The notes under the pieces: generated by a model
Told to the model about the DNA's origin: nothing
What the model saw: only the letters and a program-made list of their open reading frames with translations
The model's database searches: none
Origin: Lonicera japonica
Lineage: Eukaryota > Streptophyta > Magnoliopsida > Dipsacales > Caprifoliaceae
Assembly (NCBI GenBank): GCA_021464415.1
Contig: CM038471.1
Span: 36,243,234-36,307,233, forward strand
Length of the DNA stretch: 64,000 nucleotides
Direction of reading: 5' to 3'
Program-made: the position numbers and the translations under genes
Shown: in pieces, positions 11,880-22,186 of the stretch
How positions within the stretch are numbered: the first letter of the stretch is position 1
How the letters are laid out: the number at the start of each line of letters is the position of its first letter

Positions 11880-12770
11880 GCTTTAAAGAATGGGTGACAT
11901 CTGTCAAAACATCTGAAAATAAATCCGTTGAGTACAATTATCATATTAGTGAGTTTCTGCATTTTTTTTAAAAGGTCAGAGCTCGAATATTTTTGAGTGC
12001 TTCAATTTTCTCTGGATTTGCCTCAAGCCCCCTGTAATTCACTAAGAAACCAAAGAATTTTCCTGAGCTAACCCCGAAAGAACATTTGGCAGCGTTTAGT
12101 TTCATCTTGTACTATCAGAGGACTTGGAAGGTGACATCGAGGTTGGATAGATGAGTTTCCTTCTTCTTTCTCTTAACTAGCATATCCTCAACATAAATCT
12201 CCATAAACTTTCCAATATGCTTGCGGAAATTTTTTGTTACCAGCCTTTGATAGACTGCCACTACATTTTTCAGCCCGAATGGCATTACGCGTTAACAATA
12301 TAATCCTAGAGTGGTAATAAATGCTATGTTTTCTTGGTCTGGGCCGAACAGCAGTATCTGGTGATAATTCGAATATGCATCCAAGAAGGACATCCTCGCA
12401 TGCCCTACTGCAGAGTTTACCAATTGATCTATTCTTGAGAGTGGAAAGCTGTCTTTTAGGTAGGCTCGGTTAAGGATAGTGAAATCTACACAAACCCTCC
12501 ATTTGCCATTGTGTTTTTTTACTACCACTAGGTTGGAGATCCAGCTCGGGAATTGTGCTTCTCTGATGGTACCTGCTTTCAAAAGTTTTTGTACTTCTTT
12601 TTCTATTGCTCTGGCTTTATCAGGTGCAGTTTGGCGTGGTTTTTGCTTAACAAGTTTGACAGTTGGCTCGATATGTAGCTTGTGGCACATGACATCGATG
12701 TTCTTCCCCAAGAATGAAATGATTTGTTGTTTCTCCTCCTGACTAGGCAAACTACCTATGAGGAAAACTT
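11880..12770 (-). pseudogene. Reverse transcriptase of the Tat element
   Basis: The frame 12750-12292 shows KWRVCVDFTILNRAYLKDSF, PLSRIDQLV and MSFLDAYSNYHQI, the classic Ty3 RT N-terminal half. The next codon after LGLYC is TAA (about 12293-12295) where relatives have a tyrosine codon. The frame then resumes with RVMPFGLKN. The active-site box at 12184-12195 reads YVED instead of the usual YVDD, and two further stops follow before MKLNAAKCSFGV. This copy could not make an active RT. Confidence 0.88.
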
Positions 12771-12959
12771 TTCGGGGTTACCCTCTTTGATAAAAACCCT
12801 TTTTAGGTCTTCTTGAACCCTGTCTTTGGGCTCGCCCCTGCTTTGCGCATTAATGGGGGGGCAACCTTTGATTTCTATTTATCTTAGCTTTCCTCCCCAA
12901 TTGAAAGAACCTTCTGAACTTGCTCGGATTTAGATTTCCCTTTCCCTTTGGTCTGTAGG

Positions 12960-13425
12960 TGGTTCAAATCTTCGCCTCAAATTGCCATATAAAAACATAA
13001 CCGGGCTTATTCTTGGTTTCCTCTTACCTCCATTATTCCCTCTAATGAATGGAATTTCAGTTTTTGATGAAATGGGGAAGCCACTGCCTTGATTGCCCCC
13101 AACCAGTTCCTTTTCATGATTGCATTGTATGGGGCACTGATGTCTATAATTAAGAATTCCATAATGGTTTCCACCGGGCCAGGACGTACTGGGAGCCTGA
13201 CCCTACTTACTGGCCACACTGCTTTCCCATTGAAACTAAAAATTGGTGAGTTTACGGGAATTATATCCTTTAACAGGATATTAAGGGAACGGTACAGATT
13301 CTGGTACATGATTTTGGACGAACTCCTTAGGTCTACTAGGACTCTTCTGACATTCTAGGTGGAAATCTGCAGCGTTACAACCAGGGTATCATTGTGGGGG
13401 ACCTCCACACCTTACAGGCCTTTGT
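12960..13425 (-). pseudogene. Aspartic protease region of the Tat element
   Basis: The translation contains RRVLVDLRSSSKIMYQNLY, matching the retropepsin-like pattern where VLVDGGSS is usual; DLRSS suggests a damaged active site. Further on, EFLIIDISAPYNAIMKRNWL and SPFHQKLKFHSLEG ... VRGNQE match the conserved end of plant Ty3 protease domains. Confidence 0.75.
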
Positions 13426-14910
13426 CCAAAAAGCTTAGTTGTTGTTGTATCCTTTCTCTGTCCCTATCTCTCTTGTCGGATGTGATAGACAGGACTGTTC
13501 GCGGGGCCATATATTCTTGTATTTGAACCTTCCTCTGGTGGCTTCGAATTGAATTGCTGGTTAAGGCAGAAGAATAGAGGACCCTGTATATCGCATCAAT
13601 AATACCTACTTTTATAAGCTCGGCATTACGGTTAACTTGCTCAGTATCCTTGTGACTTCTAGCCTCTTTTATGAACTTCGAGATTAGCCCCTTCTTTACC
13701 AAATCCTCTAAAAATAACTTCAAAGATTTGTACTTTTATGTCATGTGCCCATGATCGTTGTGGTATGAGCAGAACTTATCAAGATCCCTTCTGCTAGGGT
13801 CTGAGGGCATGGTTGTTGGCCATTTAAAAAAAGGCTTGTACTTGATCTTGCTCATCACCTTGTAGATGGGCTCTGTAAAAATTGTATTGAACCCTCTGTA
13901 AGACGTTTTTAAAGGCTTACCCTTGCCTGGTTCAAGTTCATTCTCCATTTTCCTTATACCATTGGAAGAGCTCAGATCCTTTTCCTCTGAAAGTCGACCC
14001 CTTTGGATTTTGTCTTTCTCCAACCTAGAATATTTTATGTTCAGCATATGAGGTCATCCAGGGAGGCAGGCTGTTCCATTGTAAAGGTCCCAGTACCTCT
14101 TAGAGTAATCCTTGAGTGATTCCTTCTGCTTTTGCCTCAAGGCCATGAGCTTGGCCAAGCCCTCGGGAGGTCGGGAACTCATTATGAACCTGGCATAGAA
14201 CTGTTCTATCAGATTCTGGTAACTTTCTATAAAACCAGGTGGGAGCTGATAGTACAATTTCAATGATGTTTCGCCCAGACTGGCGGCGAAGCATCTGCAT
14301 AACAAAGATTCGTTGTTTTCCCATACAATCACGGCTTAGTCGTCAGCTCGGACATGGTGGGTGGCGTTCGATTTTCCAGCACAAATAGGGTACTTTGGCA
14401 TAGTAAACTTCCGCGGTGGTTCTGCATTGATGATCCAGGTTGTAAACGGGGACTGCCTCTCTTTCCCCAATGATTTCCTTGCTAAATCCCTCATTGTTTT
14501 GGTCTCCGTCTTCCCATGGTTTTGGACAGCATCCAAAATGAAGTTTATAAGATTTTTTCAATCCTATGATTGTTCAACTGTGGCTGGTCAACCTCATCTG
14601 GGGGCAGGTGTAACCTATTCACTCATTTTAGCTAGATGGGTAGGAAAGTGCTAACCCTTTGGGATTCTAATTTTTGTGGCTAGATGCACTGATTATCGGC
14701 CTGTACTGGCTGTTTTTTGAGATTCTTTCCATTATCTCCATGTCCTTCTTTTCCCTTTGGTGTATATATGGGGGGACTTTGACCATTTTTGTCTTGTCTT
14801 GCGGGGGAACGATTGGTGAAAGATTCGTGCTCGTCATGGTTGGTGGAGCCAGAAGGAAGTTTGTCCACCAGTTTCAGCAGTGTATCCCTCAGTCACCTGT
14901 TATCGTTTAG
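13425..14910 (-). pseudogene. Gag of the Tat element
   Basis: The minus-strand frames contain SLLCRCFAASLGETSLKLYY, LPPGFIESYQNLIEQFYARF and KLMALRQKQKESLKDYSKRY, which fit the plant Retrotrans_gag domain. LDKFCSYHNDHGHMT at about 13740 is a zinc-knuckle-like C..H..H motif. Frames end at stops near 14336 and 14051 and shift several times. It lies directly downstream of the PBS, as expected for gag. Confidence 0.8.
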
Positions 14911-15268
14911 CAAGAGCTTAACCAGCTCCCTGTCACCACCTTGATTTGCTCGGTGGAACTGAGATGGTCGGGTTAAAACTCATCGCCTAGAGGGCACGTC
15001 ATTACGGACTTGAGTGGTGGATTCGTAATGTGCGCGACTGGTTAGTTCTTTGTCTTTTCGCGGTTGGTCAGGGTGGGGGGTGTTTAGAATGGTTATGTTT
15101 TTTAGATTTAGATAGGGTAATGTCGAGGTTTTCTTCTTTCATGGGGGAAGTATGGATATGCTTGGGATTACGATCGCTATCGTGAGACATCTTTCAGATC
15201 TGGGCTAAGTGGTGGGCCTAGGTATTGGTAGCTAGGTTTTCATTACACTTTGAAGTGAGGAGCTATCG

Positions 15269-15286
15269 TTCCCACAGACGGTGCCA
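15269..15286 (-). other. Primer binding site of the Tat element
   Basis: On the minus strand TGGCACCGTCTGTGGGAA starts two bases after the 5' LTR. A leading TGG matches a tRNA CCA end. I could not assign the tRNA with confidence. Confidence 0.7.
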
Positions 15287-15288
15287 GC

Positions 15289-15792
15289 TGTAAGGTCAAC
15301 AATTTTTTAGATTGTTGTTCACACACAAAATTTATGAACAATGTGCAAGAAAAAGATTAAAAGTGAACAAGAGAGAGATTTTGGTGTAGGATGGTTCTCC
15401 CAGCCAATGGATAGTAGGTCTAGTTTATGTCCACCCTTTTAGTGAATTATATTTATTGAGATTGATGATGATTACAAGTTGCAAGTATTTTTCTCTACCA
15501 TTTATGCCTGCTCCTTCAAATGATTAAGGTGAGTTACTTCTATAGATGGAAGAAACTAATGGTTACAGGATGATAGGCCTCACTTCTCACGTGGTATTTG
15601 TGTGGAGATAATAACGGAGTTAGTTGTGCAGTGGGCAGTTAATAACTGGTCGTTGGGCATGTCGGTCACGCTCTTGTTGGGCTATTGTCACGTGTCCTTA
15701 GAGAGCACTCACTTCTGGTTTATCTTATTGAGCTCGGACACAAGGTGAGGTCGGATCGCTATGAGCTCGGATAGTTATTTTTATCCCATTCA
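15289..15792 (-). repeat. 5' LTR of the Tat element
   Basis: A 504-bp copy of 5661-6159, bounded by TG/CA and followed by the TSD AGTAT at 15793-15797. It is the upstream LTR relative to the minus-strand coding order and next to the PBS. Confidence 0.93.
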
Positions 15793-15797
15793 AGTAT

Positions 15798-17980
15798 GTA
15801 TGTTTCCTGTTGATTTAAATCTTCTTAATTTTACCTAATTTTTAAAAGGCTTATTTTGTGAAAGTTAGTAAGAAAATTCCAGAATTTAAAGGAGGATTAA
15901 CCACAAGAAATAACAGATAGAAACAAAATCACCCGTTGATTTAAATGGGGTTATGCGGAGGTACATCTGGATTTAAGATATTTGTATAATTTTTTGACAA
16001 ATATAGCATGAAATGCGTATAGCGTCAAGCATTTGAATTAACAGACATAACTTCTCAAAAAAAGAAAATTGCAACTCATAAAATTAATGTCATATAATTA
16101 TGTTCGTGACATGCAATAGTAACACTGCTAATATTTAATTTATGAATTCCAATCAATCTGCAGTTGAGAGAACCACATTGGAAATGCGAAGATTGATATG
16201 TAAGGGACTCTCAAATGTATACCATTCTATTTAAAAAACAGGGAGTAGGAAATTAAACAACGTAAATTGGTCAGCGAATTATAGTCACACGAGTACTTTT
16301 TGGGGGCACGTGCATGCTGATGACATATTCAGATCGTTTTGCTAATATTTATTGGTTTTGTGAATTTGGTTCATCAAAATCTATATTGTTTATTATTTGA
16401 CCAATGCGCAAATTACACATAATTGTATTTTCACATCATATCCCAAAATTACATCTCTAATAAGAATTATTTTGAAAAGAAAACTTATAAAATAAATTAA
16501 ATGAGGGGATACAGAGAAAATATTTAATAAAAAATTATAATGTGGTGAGCAAATTAGTATTAACGTACATGGGATCTGTATGCAATATTCTTGAGAATTT
16601 TTGATATTATATTTTTTGGTGCTACAGGGATAGGAGAACATGGCCACCGGAAGAGAATTAATTGCAAATGCATGTTGGGTGGGGTGGGGTAATGCGAGAG
16701 AAGGGGCTTTAAATATTGGAAGTCTTCAGATCTAGCCGTTAGGTGGGGTTGGAATGCCATTAGAAAAGAGACAGTGACGGGTGGAGCAACACGTGATGTG
16801 TCGTTCAAACTATATCATGGGATGACATAAGGGGAAGTTTTTTTTTTTTTTTTTGGCGATATTTCATGCGTCGTCTATGAAGAATTTGAGCATTACGCAC
16901 CAAGTACCCATTTTTACCTTACAATATTAACCTATGCAAATAGTTGAAGAATTTTTAAACTATTAACAAAATTCAGTATTTTAATAATCAATATATTCAG
17001 TCGGTGAATTTTATGTACGATGATGCACAACAAAACGAATTTGCTTGTATAGTAATCGATGAATATTTATTAACATAAAAAGTGAAAACAAAACATAAAC
17101 ATGTGCTCTATTCGTAAAACACTGGTCAAATTTTACTCAAATTTCATTAATCCCTAATAAATCCAAAACAATCAAACTTGTTAACTTAAAATATAATACA
17201 AATTATAAAAGAACATAACTATATATTTAGTAAGAATACCATTCCAATAAACATTTGTTATAAACATGACAGTAATTGAATAAATTAGTATGGTCCAAAT
17301 ATAATAAAATTGCTCGAAGAATTATAGTGGGCTTAAAAAAATGGAGATTTTTGTAAGAATCCTAATATAAATAGAATATTTTAGTTAAATTAAATTGGAA
17401 TCCTAATGAAAATAAAATAGAAATAAAGATTATATTAAATTAAAGACTATTTGATTGTTTTAAACTAAATAGAGTATGATTTGATGTTTAATATTTTAAA
17501 TTAAAAAAAAGTAGTATGATTTATAATTAGTTCAAAACCAAAAGACTTTAAATAGTAAGATTTTGAATAGAATAAATATTTCTAACCTAAAGACCAAATA
17601 AAATAAGATTTTAACTCAAAAAACTAAAATAATAAAGTATGATTATAGTTCCTAAACAAAAGACCAAATCAAATAGAGTAGAATTTTAACTCGAAAAGAA
17701 AAAATAGAGTACAATATATTCGAACTAATTGATAGTGCAAATCCACTCCCTCATTCACACTTTTACAATTACTACAGATAATTGTGCTGGATGAAATATA
17801 GTTATGTTTATCCCAAGTACAAATACAAACACGAAAAAGACTAATGAAAAGCAAAATTTAATTGTACTTGAAAAGGCAAAGCCCAATGCCATTGTCTCTT
17901 CTCGAGGTCAGGTCCCAGCAATCCCCTAAAGAGAAATAATCAGAGAGATCGAGATGCTACTAGTACATTTGAATACCACA
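15798..17980. other. AT-rich intergenic sequence
   Basis: No gene is supported. There are poly-T and poly-A tracts (for example 16838-16854) and many short spurious frames. I see no paired terminal repeats. Confidence 0.55.
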
Positions 17981-18157
17981 ACGCACCTTCGAGTTTTGCA
18001 TCTCTACAACAATTCAAATCAGTCAAATTAAGTATTAACATGAGATCTTATGAGAAAGACTTATTTATCTTCTTTGACAAAAAAAATGGAAATGTAGAAG
18101 TACTTAAGAGGGTTTGATTTCGGAATTCTAAATAAAGTTCGAGACAAGCACACGTAC

Positions 18158-18347
18158 CTTCGAGACTAGCGAAGTCTCCAAATAAATTTAGATCCTTCAC
18201 CATACGCTTGAGTCTGTAGTAATCTAGGTAAAGTAGGCGACGGAGGAAGTATGTCCCTGTGCGCAACTGAAACTGGGCTAAATCTCCACCAACAACTTTG
18301 TTCCGGTGACAATATGGCTTATCGTTGTTGTCATCTCTGATTACTCC
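18158..18347 (-). pseudogene. TNL-A exon 5, distal part (end of C-JID)
   Basis: The minus-strand translation (GTYFLRRLLYLDYYRLKRMV...) aligns with the end of the C-JID exon of TNL-C (GTYFLCRKLFKGSYSDMVKD). Exon 5 is interrupted here by the element at 18353-21525, with ATTAT duplicated on each side (18348-18352 and 21526-21530). A likely splice donor (GTACGTG on the minus strand) lies at 18157. Confidence 0.8.
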
Positions 18348-18352
18348 ATTAT

Positions 18353-18955
18353 TGATGTGATCCAGCCTAGCCTCTTTAGCTAAGAAATTAACCTTATATT
18401 CTTGCGAATTCTCATGACCAGCTGACTGAAGAATTTAATTAGTTTTAATTATTTATTTTATATTTCTTAAAGCCCAAGGATTATTATTATTTAGAGTATT
18501 TCCTTGTTATGAATGTATTGGGCTTATTTTAAATTGTTTATTAATTTTCTTATTGCATTAGGAATATTATAGGAGTTATTATTTTCCTTTTTCTAAGTAG
18601 GAAATTGTTTCCTTTTTGAATTAGGATTAATGTTTTGTTTACTCTTATTTAAAGGAGGCACATTATTGTTTTATTATTAAGAGTTTTGATGATTAATAAT
18701 ATTGAGAGTTTTCTCTTTGTGTTCTCTAAGAACATGTTGAATTAAATTAATTCAATTGTTTCTTAACTTATCAATCTAGCTTCCACACTAGATTGTGGCA
18801 TCATTCACTATACCGAGATTCGTGCTTCTTTAAGCGTTGGGTTGAGATTTTCACCTTCCATATTTTCGACGTATTCCAAGGTTCTTGTTACGTTCGTAGT
18901 TCAATGGTTGATGATCCATTAGCCTAGCTAAAAAAGACGATCCGGGTTCGCGTCA
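18353..18955 (+). repeat. Left LTR-like arm
   Basis: 603 bp, from TGATGTGATCCAGCC to GGGTTCGCGTCA. A TATA-like sequence (TTATTTAAAGG, near 18645) with downstream transcript-like sequence suggests this arm is in sense orientation for the body frame. Confidence 0.85.
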
Positions 18956-18956
18956 T

Positions 18957-18967
18957 TGGTATCAGAG
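18957..18967 (+). other. Primer binding site, initiator tRNA-Met type
   Basis: TGGTATCAGAG, one base after the arm, matches the complement of the 3' end of plant initiator tRNA-Met (TGGTATCAGAGC) over 11 bases. Confidence 0.85.
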
Positions 18968-19885
18968 GAAACTTTTCTATCCAGTTTTTTTTTCTATTTT
19001 TGTGTTTTCAATTCCAAATCCCTAATCTTGAATCTTGTGTTTTGTTGATTCCATGTCTTTGTGTTAGGGTTCATAAAAAAAAAAGTTAAGATTAGATTTT
19101 TTTTTCCTTTTAAATCCCGCTGAGCTATCGAAATTTGTGGTAAAATTATATCCCGAACAACATATTCGAAAATCAACCCGATCCAATGGTTGGATCAAAA
19201 GTTATTACTATTTTACGATAGCACCTGCATTGAAAAAAAAAAAAAAACGTTGTGTGAATAGTGCTGCGTGAATAGTAAAAACAATTTATTGAAAAATTAT
19301 TTGTTGGAAGAACCCTAGAAACGAATTTTGATTATTGATAGGGTTGGTTTGGGACTATTATTGCATTAAAGTTTCAATTGTGGAAGTTTAAATATTTCAA
19401 AAACCTTAGATTATTCATTGATACTTCTTGTTTAGTTTGTTATCTGGTAATTTTGGTCCATACAAACTTCGTTTGCTTGGGAAAAATCTAGAATACCCTA
19501 GGAAAAATTTGATTGCGGCTATACTCGTTAGGATTTGAAATTCATTGGTTTTTTTGTTTAAAACTCTGCCTTGCATACTCTAGCAATTCTAGAAATTCGT
19601 TTAGCTCATTAATATTGCTAGAATTTGGTTTCTTTAGTCCTTGGTATTACATTGTTGAACGCATCTAAATCTAATTTGTTGCGTGTGCGATTAGTTGTTG
19701 AGGACTTGTGATGTTCATATTATTTAACTTGTTTCGGAGTTCCGAAGAGAAAATTGTGAGTATATCAATATTTTGAGTAGCAAACACAAGCGAAAAAAAA
19801 TCAGAGTGACATCAATTGAGCGAAACACGAAAGGGAGTGTGGTGAGGATTATTTTTATTACACTAATCCTTGTTTTGCAGCATGT

Positions 19886-20707
19886 ATGTCTTGTCTAAAC
19901 TTTGAATATAGAGAAAGGTGGCTTAAAGAGGAGATTAAACGCGATAGTGCGCGATTAACGCAATTAGAGATTGAACGGTGCATGCGGTTGAATAAGACTC
20001 CTAAAGAGAACTTGAAAAGTCAGTCTCGTAAAGTTAAATTTAAAAATGAATGGAATTCGGGTGTTACTAATATAAGACATGGTAGTGAGGTTGGAGAAAG
20101 TCGGGTTCGAGACAAGAATATGGGTAGTAGCAAGAATAAGGTTTCTTTGTTTGATGATGAATTTATTAGTAGGTTTGAGGAGATGTTTGCTAAAGCCTAT
20201 GAGCAGTCTAAGAAGAGTGGAAGCCTAGAGCCAAGTCAAAGTCCGAATACATCTTTTGGAGAACTAAATCAATTGAAAGAAGAAGAGAAACGAGCTATAT
20301 CTAATCCACCATTGGAGAATAAGCCGAAAACTGATGAGATTTAGGAAATTGAAGTGACAGCTGAAGAATGGGAGTTGTGAGTTGAAGGTGTAGTTCCAAA
20401 CTTGCAAGAAGAAACACATGAAGAAGTTTTAGTGCAAGTTGAAGAATCACAAGTGCAAGCACTTCCAGCTATAGGTGTTGACGAGAATGAGTTTTTTGCA
20501 AAGCCAATAGATGATGTTCGAGCTGAGTTGAAGATTGACAATGTTAAGCATATTGATTTCATTGGAGTGGATCGCTTTGTTATCCTTCCACACTTTATGT
20601 TATTAGATTTCTTCAACAAGTTGTGGAGGATTGCATTGCAGTATGGTTTGAATGTCGAGGAGTTTTGCTTTGCAAGGAGGAATAAGTGTCGAAAATATTC
20701 GAAATAA
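19886..20707 (+). pseudogene. Body reading frame of the inverted-LTR element (gag-like?, unrecognised)
   Basis: One plus-strand frame runs from the ATG at 19886 to 20707, with two in-frame stops (20342-20344 and near 20378) that split it into segments of 152 aa, a short piece and about 101 aa. The product would be hydrophilic and charged, starting MSCLNFEYRERWLKEEIKRD, with acidic and glutamine-rich stretches (EETHEEVLVQVEESQVQ) and a more hydrophobic end (VILPHFMLLDFFNKLWRIAL). I see no zinc knuckle, protease, RT or integrase motif. By position after a long leader it should be the gag-equivalent, but I do not recognise a gag domain. The distal part may be rearranged. Confidence 0.5.
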
Positions 20708-20896
20708 TTTTTTTCATGGCAAGAACAAACAGAATTATCTCATTTTGAGTTCCAACCGAGGAACAGAAAGTATTCAAAATATCTGTTCTATTGGCATGGG
20801 AGATTTCAAGTTCTAAAGCAGTGTCTGAATGTCGAAGTTGTTAAAGACTGGCTGAATCAAGGAATGGGTAGGCCAGATTCGAGGAAGAATCTTCTT

Positions 20897-20913
20897 GAAG
20901 AAGAGAGGAAAAA
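20897..20913 (+). other. Polypurine tract of the inverted-LTR element
   Basis: GAAGAAGAGAGGAAAAA directly precedes the right arm (TGACGCGAACC...), which is where a PPT belongs. Confidence 0.75.
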
Positions 20914-21525
20914 TGACGCGAACCCGGATCGTCTTTTCTAGCCAGGCTAATGGATCCTCAACCCTTGAACTACGAACGTAGCAAGAACCTTAGAATACAT
21001 CGAAAAGATGGAAGGTGAAAACCTCAACCCAACGCTTAAAGAAGCGCGAACCTCGGTATAGTGAACAACGGTGCAATCTGGTGTGGAAGCTAGATTAATA
21101 AGTCAAGAAACAATTGAATTAATTTAATTCAACATGTTCAACATGTTCTTAGAGAACACAAAGAGAAAACTCTCAATATTATTAATCATCAAAACTCTTA
21201 ATAATAAAACAATAATGTGCCTCCTTTAAAAAGGAGTAAACAAAGCCTTAATCCTAATTCAAAAAGGAAATAATTTCCTACTTAGAAAAAGGAAAATAAT
21301 AACTCCTATAATATTCCTAATGCAATAAGGAAACTAATAAACAATCTAAAATAATCCCAATATATTCCTAACAAGGAAATAATCTAAATAATAATAATCC
21401 TTAGGCTTTAAGAAATATAAAATAAATAATTAAAACTAATTAAATTCTTCAGCCAGCTGGTCGTGAGAATACGCAAGAACATAAGGTTAATTTCTTGGCT
21501 AAAGAGGCTAGGCTGGATCACATCA
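20914..21525 (-). repeat. Right LTR-like arm, inverted relative to the left arm
   Basis: 612 bp. Its reverse complement matches 18353-18955 along its entire length, apart from scattered substitutions and one 9-bp duplication. It starts TGACGCGAACC and ends GGATCACATCA. Confidence 0.88.
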
Positions 21526-21530
21526 ATTAT

Positions 21531-22112
21531 ATTCTTCTTCTTTTTCATTCACGATGTTGACAGCACACTCCTTTACCTCAAACCAATCTTTCAACAGTAC
21601 TGAAATGACTATTTCATCTTCACCTTCTAACTGGTTCCTAAAATTCCGTTGGCCAAACCATGACAATTCCTTTTTTCTATCTTCTTCTGTAATGCCAAAG
21701 TACTTTTCTTTTTTATCTTCCTCTCCAGAGTACTCTTCTTCTTCTCTATCTTCCTTTATTTTCCTCTCTAGAGTACTATTCGTCTTCTTAATCTTCCTCT
21801 CTAGAGTACTTTTCTTCTTCTCTATATTCCTTTCTAGAGTACTCTTCTTCTCTATCTTCCTCTGGAATGCCGAAGTATATAGGGATGTATACCCATGTGC
21901 GATCCTTTGTCTTATTATTGATTTAAATTCCACCCTAATTGCAGCCTCCATGTCCCGCTCATACACGGTACAAATGTTCAAGCATTGAATCCTAAATTTA
22001 TAAGCCGAAGGCACAATAAAAGACATCGGCGACCCTTTTTCCTCTCACTGAAACAACTTGGGATCTCACCACCCAGGATAAATGTGTTGAATATACCAAA
22101 CTCATAAACTCC
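21531..22112 (-). pseudogene. TNL-A exon 5, proximal part (C-JID with repeat expansion)
   Basis: The acceptor lies at 22113-22114 and the exon starts GVYEFGIFNTFILGGEIPSC, the start of the TNL post-LRR C-JID domain as in TNL-C. A frameshift near 22030 separates this from the main frame, which reads FRIQCLNICTVYERD and later NQLEGEDEIVISVLLKD. Between them a charged repeat of the form STLERKIEKK is inserted where TNL-B and TNL-C have none. Confidence 0.8.
21700..21865. repeat. In-frame minisatellite inside the C-JID exon of TNL-A
   Basis: Four or so imperfect units of about 30-36 bp, each containing CTCTAGAGTACT and a CTTCTTC/CTATCTTCC stretch, stand in a row. They keep the reading frame open and add about 45-55 charged residues (ERK/EKK/STL pattern) to the predicted protein. 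Confidence 0.8.
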
Positions 22113-22186
22113 CTGCACCAATTCAATAATAATTTTGTTCTTTAACAATTATGAGAGAAAGAATGAAGGAGAGGGAGAGAGAGCAC

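Larger units (their letters stand above)
5661..15792 (-). mobile_element. Ty3/gypsy LTR retrotransposon, Tat lineage, full structure
   Basis: A 10.1-kb element bounded by two similar LTRs that begin TG and end CA, and flanked by the identical 5-bp duplication AGTAT (5656-5660 and 15793-15797). On the minus strand the order is LTR, PBS, gag, protease, reverse transcriptase, RNase H, a second RNase H-like region, integrase, tandem repeats, PPT, LTR. A plus-strand (antisense) gene sits between integrase and the 3' LTR. A second RNase H-like region before integrase, an antisense reading frame and 3' tandem repeats together are typical of the Tat/Ogre/Retand clade. The coding regions carry several stops and frameshifts, so the copy is not autonomous. 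Confidence 0.93.
18353..21525 (+). mobile_element. LTR-retrotransposon-like element with inverted LTRs
   Basis: A 3173-bp insertion flanked by the 5-bp duplication ATTAT. The outer ends are the same sequence in opposite orientation: it starts TGATGTGATCCAGCC and ends GGCTGGATCACATCA. The inverted arms are about 600 bp (18353-18955 and 20914-21525) and match nearly base for base over their whole length; the right arm has an extra 9-bp tandem copy (AACATGTTC). Each arm is TG...CA bounded. A tRNA-iMet-type PBS follows the left arm and a purine tract precedes the right arm, as in a normal LTR element, but a normal element would have direct LTRs. There is no pol; the body holds one decayed frame. 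Confidence 0.85.

Noticed and set aside
5661..15792. Endogenous pararetrovirus
   Set aside because: The element has true LTRs, a TSD and an integrase domain, so it is a Ty3 retrotransposon.
18353..21525. Classical DNA transposon with 600-bp TIRs
   Set aside because: TG...CA arm boundaries, an iMet PBS and a polypurine tract at the expected places favour a retroelement origin; no DNA transposase or matching end motif seen.
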